A stretch of DNA of 64,000 nt, taken from the NCBI RefSeq assembly GCF_030718995.1, contig NZ_CP132204.1, positions 2,046,001-2,110,000 on the forward strand. The letters are read 5' to 3'. The notes under the pieces are model-generated. The model did no database searches. It was not told the origin of the DNA and was given only the letters and a program-made list of their open reading frames with translations. Below are positions 15,781 to 22,568 of the stretch, piece by piece (within the stretch, counting starts at the first letter, position 1; each line of letters opens with the position of its first letter). The position numbers and the translations under genes were made by a program. Source of the DNA: Arthrobacter oryzae. GTDB taxonomy: Bacteria; Actinomycetota; Actinomycetes; Actinomycetales; Micrococcaceae.

Positions 15781-17660
15781 CCACCGCTGACCTTGAATCC
15801 GTCCTCGCCGCAGGAAACGCCGCAACCCACCTCACTCCGGAGCGCTGGGACGCGGCCAACCGGCACCTCGTCCGCAAAGCGCTCGCCGAGTTCTCCCACG
15901 AACGCATCCTCAGCCCGGAGCGGACCAGCGCCGGCGACACCGCCGGGCCCGCCGCCGGGGACCGTGCCGGATCCGCGTCACAGCCCCACGCCTACCGGGT
16001 GCTGAGTGACGACGCATCCGTCGAATACCGGTTCTCCGCCAGGATCCTGCACCTTGAGCACTGGTCGGTCGACGCCTCCTCCATCACCTGCAGCCGCGAC
16101 GGGCAGGACGCACCCCTGGATGCGCTCCGGTTCATCACTGAATTCCGCAACACCCTGGGGATCCGGCAGGAGATGCTCCCGGTCTACCTCGAGGAGGTCA
16201 GTAGCACCCTTTCGAGCCATGCCTACAAGCAGTGGGCCGGGCAGCCGTCGTCCGCCGAACTGGCGGCCGGTGTGACCCGCGGGGCGGACGCCGCCACGGA
16301 CTTCCAGGCCATTGAACGGAGCATGACCGAGGGCCACCCCTGCTTCGTGGCCAACAACGGCCGGCTGGGCTTCGGCATCAGCGATTACCGTGCCTTTGCT
16401 CCGGAAGCCGGCGCCCCGGTGCAGCTGGAGTGGATTGCGGTGCACCGGAGCAAGGCAGTGTTCACGTCCAGCGCCGGACTGGACTATGCCGCCCACCTTG
16501 AGGCCGAACTCGGGGCCGACGCCCTGGCCTTCTTCGACGCCGAGCTCGGCGCCCTTGGCCTGGACCCGGCCGGGTATTTCTTCATGCCCGTGCACCCGTG
16601 GCAGTGGGAAAACAAACTGACTGTGACCTTCGCGGCCGACATCGCCCGGCAGCACATCGTCCACCTCGGGATCGGCGCAGACAGCTACCAGGCCCAGCAG
16701 TCCATCCGGACCTTCTTCAACACCGCCGCGCCGGAAAAAACGTACGTCAAAACGGCCATGTCCGTCCTGAACATGGGCTTCATGCGGGGGCTGTCGCCGC
16801 AGTACATGAAGGCCACACCGGCCATCAATGACTGGCTCCAGGAGCTGATCCGAAGTGACGCTGCCCTCCAGGACCGCGGGCTGGCATTGATCCGGGAGGT
16901 GGCCGCCATCGGATACCACAACGAATACTACGAGGCGGCCGCGGCCAAGGAATCGCCCTACCGGAAAATGCTGTCCGCACTGTGGCGGGAAAGCCCCCTG
17001 CCGCAGCTGGCAGACGGACAGCAGCTGGCCACCATGGCCTCGCTCCTGCACGTCGATGCGGCCGGCAAGCCCATGGTGTCCGCGCTGATCAAGCAGTCCG
17101 GACTGGAGCCCGGGGAATGGCTCCGGCGGTACTTCGAGGCGTACCTTGTTCCGCTGGTCCACTGCCTGTACCGCTACGAACTGGCGTTCATGCCGCACGG
17201 CGAGAACGTGATCCTGGTGCTCCAGGACGGTGTGCCGGTGCGGGCCGTCATGAAGGACATCGCCGAGGAAATCGTGGTGATGGGTGACCGGCTCGAGCTG
17301 CCGGAAGCCGTGTCCCGGATCAAGGTGGACATTCCCGACGGCGAGAAGGTCCTTGCCATTTTCACCGATGTGTTCGACTGCATCTTCCGGTTCCTCGGCG
17401 CCCTCCTCGAGGAAGACGGCGTCCTCAGCGGCGGGGAGTTCTGGCGCATCGCGGCAGAAGCAATCCGCGAGTACCAGTCCGGGCACCCGGAACTCGCGGA
17501 CCAGTTTGCCCGCCACGACCTGTTCGCGGCGGACTTCCAGTTCTCCTGCCTCAACCGGCTGCAGCTGCGCAACAACCAGCAGATGCTGGACCTCACGGAT
17601 CCGTCCGGGGGCCTGCAGATGGCGGGCAGGCTGGCGAACCCGCTGGCGGCGTTCGCCTAG
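15777..17660 (+). CDS. desD: Desferrioxamine synthetase (DesD), IucA/IucC NIS synthetase
   Basis: A 627-aa NRPS-independent siderophore synthetase. The IucA/IucC domain shows GHPCFVANNGRLGFG, FMPVHPWQWENKL, the S-I-R-T-F ATP-binding segment with KTAMSVLNMGFMRG, and a C-terminal ferric-reductase-like region with MPHGENVILVLQDG and MKDIAEE. It couples and macrocyclises hydroxamate units with ATP to desferrioxamine E/B-type products. GGGAGT precedes ATG 15777, which overlaps desC. No export or uptake gene follows within the operon. Confidence 0.94.
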   Translation: MTTADLESVLAAGNAATHLTPERWDAANRHLVRKALAEFSHERILSPERTSAGDTAGPAAGDRAGSASQPHAYRVLSDDASVEYRFSARILHLEHWSVDASSITCSRDGQDAPLDALRFITEFRNTLGIRQEMLPVYLEEVSSTLSSHAYKQWAGQPSSAELAAGVTRGADAATDFQAIERSMTEGHPCFVANNGRLGFGISDYRAFAPEAGAPVQLEWIAVHRSKAVFTSSAGLDYAAHLEAELGADALAFFDAELGALGLDPAGYFFMPVHPWQWENKLTVTFAADIARQHIVHLGIGADSYQAQQSIRTFFNTAAPEKTYVKTAMSVLNMGFMRGLSPQYMKATPAINDWLQELIRSDAALQDRGLALIREVAAIGYHNEYYEAAAAKESPYRKMLSALWRESPLPQLADGQQLATMASLLHVDAAGKPMVSALIKQSGLEPGEWLRRYFEAYLVPLVHCLYRYELAFMPHGENVILVLQDGVPVRAVMKDIAEEIVVMGDRLELPEAVSRIKVDIPDGEKVLAIFTDVFDCIFRFLGALLEEDGVLSGGEFWRIAAEAIREYQSGHPELADQFARHDLFAADFQFSCLNRLQLRNNQQMLDLTDPSGGLQMAGRLANPLAAFA

Positions 17661-17666
17661 GGTGCT

Positions 17667-17682
17667 CCGGCCGGGCGGCCGG
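17667..17682 (+). terminator. Short GC hairpin after desD
   Basis: CCGGCC and GGCCGG pair around a 4-nt loop 7 nt after the desD stop. It lacks a T-run and lies just before the larger palindrome at 17696. Possibly part of the operon end. Confidence 0.35.
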
Positions 17683-17695
17683 CGAGTCCCGCCGT

Positions 17696-17752
17696 CGAGA
17701 TGGCATGTCACGGCAGTCCCAGGCTTCACCCCTGCCGCGACCTGCCATCTCG
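17696..17752. repeat. Palindromic intergenic element (family C)
   Basis: The 21-nt arms 17696-17716 and 17732-17752 pair at 19 of 21 positions around a 15-nt loop. The outer arm reads CGAGATGGCA. It lies between desD and the SDR gene. The build (long arms, short loop, intergenic) resembles the other palindromes here, but I see no second copy in this window. Confidence 0.65.
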
Positions 17753-17765
17753 GCGCGCGCGCCAC

Positions 17766-17771
17766 TAGGCT
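17766..17771 (+). promoter_or_regulatory. Leaderless-type -10 for the SDR gene
   Basis: TAGGCT, then 6 nt, then ATG 17778. It lies just after the family C palindrome. Confidence 0.5.
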
Positions 17772-17777
17772 TCTGCC

Positions 17778-18584
17778 ATGACCGCACAAGTTCCCGGAAC
17801 CACTGCCCTGATCACCGGCGCCACGGCGGGCATCGGCGCCGAGTTCGCCCGCCAGCTCGCAGAGCAGGGCCACCACGTGGTGCTGGTGGCCCGGGACTCG
17901 GAGCGGCTGCGGGCCGCCGCGCACGAGCTGGAGAACAACTACAGCATCACCGCCGAGGTGCTTAGCGCGGACCTGACGGACGACGCCGGAGTGGCCGCCG
18001 TCGTCGAACGCCTTTCCGACCCGTCCCGCCCGGTGGACATCCTGGTCAACAACGCGGGGACCGGGTTGCTGAAGCCCTTCGACCAGAACAGCCTGGACGA
18101 GGAACGCAGGCATCTGCGGCTTCACGTCCAGGCGCCGCTGGAACTGTGCCACGCCGCCCTTCAGGGGATGCTGGCGCGCGGGTCGGGCCGGATCATCAAC
18201 GTGGCCAGCGTTGCGGCGTTTGCCAACCGGGGGAGTTACTCGGCAGCGAAGGCCTGGCAGGTGACGTTCAGCCGGTGGGCCAACCTGGCCTACGCCGGCA
18301 ACGGGGTGAAGGTGACGGCGGTGTGCCCGGGCTTTACCCACACCGAATTCCACGACCGCATGGGCATGGACAAGACCGTGGCCCCGCGCTGGTTGTGGCT
18401 GCACGCCGACCGGGTGGTCCGGGAAGGACTGGCGGACAACGAACGCGGCCGCGCGGTGTCCATTCCCACCAAGCGGTACAAGCTGGTTGCGGCGGTGTCC
18501 CGCGCGGTGCCGGCACGGTTCACGTCGGGCCCGCCGCGGCGGCCTGTGAACGAGGGCTCCGCCGGCGGCGGATCAGCACAATAA
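17778..18584 (+). CDS. Short-chain dehydrogenase/reductase (classical SDR)
   Basis: A 268-aa Rossmann enzyme with the classical SDR motifs: the cofactor motif TGATAGIG near residue 14, NNAG near 91, and a catalytic Ser in NVASVAAF followed by YSAAK. No substrate can be inferred. The Gly/Pro/Ser-rich tail overlaps the 3' end of the convergent FUSC-type gene by 65 nt. The leaderless-type TAGGCT suggests it is not part of the des operon despite lying downstream. Confidence 0.88.
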   Translation: MTAQVPGTTALITGATAGIGAEFARQLAEQGHHVVLVARDSERLRAAAHELENNYSITAEVLSADLTDDAGVAAVVERLSDPSRPVDILVNNAGTGLLKPFDQNSLDEERRHLRLHVQAPLELCHAALQGMLARGSGRIINVASVAAFANRGSYSAAKAWQVTFSRWANLAYAGNGVKVTAVCPGFTHTEFHDRMGMDKTVAPRWLWLHADRVVREGLADNERGRAVSIPTKRYKLVAAVSRAVPARFTSGPPRRPVNEGSAGGGSAQ

Positions 18585-19602
18585 TTGCAATTCCGATGAC
18601 CGCCCCCACCACGGTTTCCACGGCACGTTCCATGATGAGAATACGGGGGTCAGCGGGGGCGGCGAGCTGCGTCATGAGCAGGATCACGGGGGTGAAGGAC
18701 ACCATGGCCAGGCCGTAGTGGCGGGTCATGAAAAGCTCGGTGGTGAACTGGAACACGATGACCAGCACCGCCAGCACGGCCGCTTCCGCTCCGGCAAACA
18801 ACCTCAGCGGGGCCCAGGGGCCCGGGAGAAGCACGACGGCGACCAGCACCAGCCCGAGGAAGGTCCCCATCATGCGGTGGAGACCGCGGTGCACGCTGCT
18901 GGGCAGGTCGGCTCCGGCGAGCGGAACGGCTGCGGCGGCCATGGCCCAGTGCGGGTGGCCGCTGCCGCTGAGGACGCCTATGGTGCCTGCGGAACCTACC
19001 GCCATGACGTAGCGGGCCGCATGGATCATTGCGGCCTGCCCGCGCGGTCCGCTGAGGGGTGCTGCAGCCCGGACCGCGCCGGGCTGCCACGTCCGACCGC
19101 GGACCCAGCCGCCAAAGCCGATCACGATGGAAAAGGCCGCGGATGCGGCGGCGATGAGAAGCGCTGCGAACCAGGGCACCGTGGTGGGGACGGAAGCGCA
19201 GGCACCCAGCGCAAGGATGCCGAAGAACGGGCCGTTGGGCTTCAGGTTCACCCGGTCGGAGAACACCGAGCCGACGCCGGCCAGAACGGCCTCCACGCCC
19301 ACCAGCCACCACGAGTGCAAGTGGTTGACGGAGAGGAAGACGCCCACGCCCACGCCACCGAGCAGGACCAGGGCGGCCTGGGCCTGGTGGACGAGGCGCA
19401 GCTGGTGCGGCTCAGAGCGGCCATACATTCCGGTGAGGGCGCCGAAGACGGCGTAAATCATCAGGTCCGGGCGTCCGAGGAACAGGAGGACGAGCGACGG
19501 CACGGCCACGCTCACGCCGACACGGAGCGCTGACAGGCGATCGTTGTTGGCGGGGCCGAGGCTGTGCAGGGTGCGCAGGTGCCGGAGGAGGGCTTCGTTC
19601 AC
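18520..19602 (-). CDS. FUSC-family membrane protein
   Basis: About 360 aa with paired blocks of hydrophobic helices, the FUSC/aromatic-acid-exporter layout. The first block includes RVGVSVAVPSLVLLFLGRPD and MIYAVFGALTGMYGR; the second includes HWAMAAAAVPLAG, LHRMMGTFLGLVL and ERAVETVVGAVIGI. Relatives are putative efflux proteins for aromatic acids or fusaric acid. GTG 19602 is chosen because GGAGGG lies 4 nt upstream. The end overlaps the SDR gene on the other strand. Confidence 0.8.
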   Translation of the reverse strand: MNEALLRHLRTLHSLGPANNDRLSALRVGVSVAVPSLVLLFLGRPDLMIYAVFGALTGMYGRSEPHQLRLVHQAQAALVLLGGVGVGVFLSVNHLHSWWLVGVEAVLAGVGSVFSDRVNLKPNGPFFGILALGACASVPTTVPWFAALLIAAASAAFSIVIGFGGWVRGRTWQPGAVRAAAPLSGPRGQAAMIHAARYVMAVGSAGTIGVLSGSGHPHWAMAAAAVPLAGADLPSSVHRGLHRMMGTFLGLVLVAVVLLPGPWAPLRLFAGAEAAVLAVLVIVFQFTTELFMTRHYGLAMVSFTPVILLMTQLAAPADPRILIMERAVETVVGAVIGIAIIVLIRRRRSPRSQAAAAGPT

Positions 19603-19668
19603 AGGTCCCTCCGATCTTCCGTGCTGTCGTTGTGCGTTCTTCCGCCAAAAAGTCTGCCAGACGCGCGG

Positions 19669-19719
19669 GAGGCCTGCTTTGCACGCTGTCACAAACGAAC
19701 ATCGTGCAAAGCAGGCCTC
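19669..19719. repeat. Perfect 17-bp inverted repeat (hairpin element D)
   Basis: GAGGCCTGCTTTGCACG (19669-19685) is perfectly inverted at 19703-19719 around a 17-nt loop. It lies between the FUSC-type gene and the 3' end of the MHS transporter, 26 nt after the latter's stop. It may act as that gene's terminator, although no T-run is present. Confidence 0.7.
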
Positions 19720-19745
19720 ATCGGGCGGGGCTCCGGACTACAAGG

Positions 19746-21338
19746 TCAGGCCTTCGCAGGAACCTTTTCGGTTTCCCTCAGGTCGTCCTCAAACGGCATT
19801 TCGTCGAGGTTGATCAGCGGGTTCTCGTCCTGGGTAGCCACGAGCTCCTGGGCCTCAGCCTTGGTGTCCACGCTGGGCATGGAACCCGGCAGGGGCCGGT
19901 TGGCCGATTCCTTCAGGAAATAGATGGCCACCGCACCGATGGCCGAGGTGGCCATGAGGTAGTACGCAGGCATCATGTCGTTGCCGGTGGCGGTGATCAG
20001 CGCCGCCACGATGAACGGCGTGGTGCCGCCGAAGATCGCCACGGAGAAGTTGTACGCGATGCCCATGGCGCTGTAACGGCTGGCCGTGGGGAACTGGGCA
20101 GGCAGGGCCGAGGCCAGGTTGGCCACATAGAACGTGACCGGGAAGGCGATCAGTGCAAGGCCTGCCAGAGTCGACCAGATGTCGCCGACGCCGATCAGCA
20201 GGAAGGCCGGTGCTGCCAGCACGATGGTGCTTAGGGCGCCGATCCACAGGACCGGTCGGCGTCCGATGCGGTCGGAAAGCTTGCCGGTCAGCGGAATGCA
20301 CAGGCTCATGACCACCAGCACGGGGATGGTCAGCAGTGTGCCGTGGACGGGATCATAGCCCTTGGACTCCGTGAGGTAGGTCGGCATGTAGGAGGTGAGT
20401 GCGTACCCGGCGGTGTTGGCCGCGGCCACAAGGATCATGGCAACAATGATCGGGCGCCAGTTGGCCTTCACAACACCCACGGGGCCCTTGGCGGCAACAT
20501 CCGAGGACTTGGCTGCTTCCTTGCCGAGCTCTTCCTGTGCGTCCAGGGTTGCCTGGAACTGCGGGGATTCCTCAATCTTGCTGCGGAAGTACACCGCGAT
20601 GAGGCCCAGCGGGCCGGCGAGCAGGAACGGAATACGCCAGCCCCACTCCTCCATGGCAGCCTGGCCCATGGTCAACTGGAGGGCTGACACGAGGGCGGCA
20701 CCCATGGCAAAGCCGAGGTAGCTTCCCAGGTCAAGGAAGCTGGCGAAGAAGCCGCGGCGCTTGTCCGGGGCGTACTCGCTCACGAAGGTGGTGGCTCCGG
20801 CGTACTCGCCGCCGGTGGAGAAGCCCTGCACGATCTTCAGCAGCACCAGCAGGGCAGCCGCCCACAGTCCGATCTGCGCGTAGCCGGGGAGGAGGCCGAT
20901 GGCGAACGTACTTGCTGCCATCAGCATCAGGGTTGCTGCCAGGACCTTCTGCCGGCCCACCTTGTCACCGAACCAGCCGAAGATCACACCGCCGAGCGGG
21001 CGGGCGATGAAGGTGGCGGCAAACGTGCCCAGCAGGAACAGCGTCTGCGTGGACGGATCGGATTCCGGCAGGAACACCGGGCCCATGGTGGTAATCAGGT
21101 AGCCGAACACTCCAACGTCGTACCATTCCATGGTGTTGCCCACGATGGTTCCGCCGAGTGCTTTCTTGAGCATCGGCTTGTTGACGACGTTGACGTCGGA
21201 GACTTTGAGTCTGCGGCGAGGCAATAGCCTCGGCTTCTTGGCGCTTTGGGGCGCCGCGCCCGGGGGCACAATATTGTCGGTTCCGCGGGCGTTGTCTACG
21301 CCTGCTGAAGAGTCGGTCATGCTTCGGTCTGTGGGCAT
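19746..21338 (-). CDS. MHS-family (metabolite:H+ symporter) MFS transporter
   Basis: About 530 aa with 12 membrane segments. A polar N-terminus is followed by GGTIVGNTMEWYDVGVFGYL, the MHS signature also seen in ProP, KgtP and ShiA. The MFS loop GDKVGRQK, GFSTGGEYAGATTFVSEYAP and LSDRIGRRPVLW are also present. Relatives import proline/betaine, dicarboxylates or shikimate; the substrate is not determinable. ATG 21338 is preferred over ATG 21362 because AGGAG lies 8 nt before it. The last 40 residues are acidic. Confidence 0.88.
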   Translation of the reverse strand: MPTDRSMTDSSAGVDNARGTDNIVPPGAAPQSAKKPRLLPRRRLKVSDVNVVNKPMLKKALGGTIVGNTMEWYDVGVFGYLITTMGPVFLPESDPSTQTLFLLGTFAATFIARPLGGVIFGWFGDKVGRQKVLAATLMLMAASTFAIGLLPGYAQIGLWAAALLVLLKIVQGFSTGGEYAGATTFVSEYAPDKRRGFFASFLDLGSYLGFAMGAALVSALQLTMGQAAMEEWGWRIPFLLAGPLGLIAVYFRSKIEESPQFQATLDAQEELGKEAAKSSDVAAKGPVGVVKANWRPIIVAMILVAAANTAGYALTSYMPTYLTESKGYDPVHGTLLTIPVLVVMSLCIPLTGKLSDRIGRRPVLWIGALSTIVLAAPAFLLIGVGDIWSTLAGLALIAFPVTFYVANLASALPAQFPTASRYSAMGIAYNFSVAIFGGTTPFIVAALITATGNDMMPAYYLMATSAIGAVAIYFLKESANRPLPGSMPSVDTKAEAQELVATQDENPLINLDEMPFEDDLRETEKVPAKA

Positions 21339-21684
21339 TTGGGCTTCTCCTGTGGAGGTCATTTGCTTGCGACTTGTAGCTGCCCCGCTCCGGGCAGGCT
21401 TTCAATTTTACGCGATTCCCATGGTGTTTCCGAGTTCGGTGGCGTATGATCCGGGCTTTCCGGTACCTGCCAAGGCCGAAAGCGGAAATTCTTTTGCGCT
21501 GTTTCACCGCGCCAGTACTGGAAATCCGGCGGCTTGTTGCATCGTTACCAAACCTTTTTCTCCGACCGGCCCAAAAAGCGCCCCAAAGCGCCGAAAAAGG
21601 GGCTCTGCGGGCGCCGGCAGCACGCGACCGATCAACGCAGGAATCCACCCCGCACGGGGGTTTCCAACGGGCCGGATCACTGTC
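21339..21684. other. Non-coding region upstream of the MHS transporter
   Basis: No convincing gene. On the minus strand TAAAAT (21410-21405) could be the transporter -10; no good -35 was found. The region is locally A/T-richer than its neighbours. It contains repeated AAAGCGCC words near 21575-21595 and a tiny CCCCG-CA-CGGGG hairpin at 21648-21659 followed by GTTT. Confidence 0.4.
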
Positions 21685-21720
21685 TAAGGTTGAGCCATGG
21701 GAACACTGAACTTTGGATAG
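21685..21720 (+). other. Possible leaderless 7-codon mini-ORF with its own -10
   Basis: TAAGGT (21685-21690) is followed by 6 nt and ATG 21697, the same layout as the leaderless genes in this window. The frame stops after seven codons (MGTLNFG). It could be a leader peptide or the remains of a gene start. Confidence 0.3.
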
Positions 21721-21916
21721 GCCCGCGGCCGTCAGCGGTTGTACCTGCTGGCCTGTCCCGCCTGCCGCATCCGCCGGCCCACGCTAGCTGAGGCGAACCT
21801 CCGCATTGATCCCCTCCGGCGACCCCCGCCGTCGTCGTTTCTCCATCGCGATCTTCCAGCGTGCGCGTCCGAACCTCATCACCGCCACCCGATTCCGTCC
21901 CACAAGGAGAGCTTCC
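21721..21916. other. Untranslated stretch before a small protein gene
   Basis: A C-rich stretch with no supported gene. It could be the 5' region of the 21917 gene, whose ribosome-binding site AAGGAGA is at 21904-21910. Confidence 0.4.
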
Positions 21917-22138
21917 GTGACCGACAAAACCAACAGCAAGAACGCCGAGCCCGCATCAGACCCGAAGACACGGGCGCCGGAGGACGAGGGCGTCAAGTCC
22001 AGGCTGACGGACGCCCAGCGGGAAATGCTGGCCAGCAAGTCCCGTGGGGGCGCCGGATCGAAGAGCGTTTCGCACGGCCACAAGCCCACGCATGCAAGCG
22101 GCAAGCAAGGCCCTGTCCAGAAAAAAGTCCGCTGGTAG
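21917..22138 (+). CDS. Small basic hydrophilic protein (DUF5302-like)
   Basis: A 73-aa protein, Lys/Ser/Gly-rich, with no hydrophobic segment. It has an N-terminal polar region, the segment LTDAQREMLASKSRGGAG, and a basic GPVQKKVRW end. Its size and its K/R-ending tail resemble small actinobacterial DUF5302 proteins of unknown role, but the match is by eye. The start is GTG 21917 with AAGGAGA 6 nt upstream. Longer in-frame forms lack a ribosome-binding site. Confidence 0.65.
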   Translation: MTDKTNSKNAEPASDPKTRAPEDEGVKSRLTDAQREMLASKSRGGAGSKSVSHGHKPTHASGKQGPVQKKVRW

Positions 22139-22212
22139 GCCCTGCAGACAAGCAGTTTCTGCAGACCTAGTATTGGTGGACACTTCATTTCAATGCGGAA
22201 AGGAAGAGCACA

Positions 22213-22467
22213 ATGGCTGAGAAAAATCCTGGGGGACAGCTCGAGCCGGAACTGGCCAGCCACCTGGCCGAGTCCATGGACGAGGTGCCGGCGCCGGAGC
22301 TGACGGCCCCCGCCGGCCCGGTTACAGGCGGCAGGCAGTGGCCGGACGGCAACGGCAAACGCCGCCATCCCAAAGAGCGCGGCACCGCTCACGGACGGAT
22401 GGGCCATGAGGCAGCGGTCACCGCGGTCCACCGGACCGGCCGGCCGCAGATGCCGCACTCCTCGTAA
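22213..22467 (+). CDS. Small hypothetical hydrophilic protein
   Basis: An 84-aa polar protein with no recognised domain. It has an acidic front half (residues 9-33, Glu/Pro-rich) and a basic middle (GNGKRRHPKERGTAHGRMGHE), and probably lacks a stable fold. A GGAAGAG stretch lies just before ATG 22213. It is followed by a canonical terminator, which supports its being a real transcription unit, perhaps with the 21917 gene. Confidence 0.65.
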   Translation: MAEKNPGGQLEPELASHLAESMDEVPAPELTAPAGPVTGGRQWPDGNGKRRHPKERGTAHGRMGHEAAVTAVHRTGRPQMPHSS

Positions 22468-22473
22468 ACGCTC

Positions 22474-22512
22474 AGCCGGGCGACACCTGTTCCAGGTGTT
22501 GCCCGGCTTTTT
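22474..22512 (+). terminator. Canonical Rho-independent terminator
   Basis: AGCCGGGC (22474-22481) and ACACCTG (22483-22489) pair with CAGGTGT (22493-22499) and GCCCGGCT (22501-22508). The stem is about 15 bp with a 3-nt loop and ends in TTTTT (22508-22512). It ends the small-protein unit. Confidence 0.88.
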
Positions 22513-22568
22513 CGTGTCTTCCGGTGCCCGAGGGCGTGCCCGAATGTCAGGCGGGCCGGGACACAGCG

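Noticed and set aside
15978..18404. 808-codon open frame on the minus strand
   Set aside because: It lies antisense to desC/desD/SDR, whose motifs are clear. Its translation is low-complexity Gly/Arg/His/Gln-rich, typical of GC-rich shadow frames.
21363..21916. Riboswitch or structured RNA before the small-protein gene
   Set aside because: Only weak hairpins and repeated short words were found, and no known riboswitch core could be recognised.
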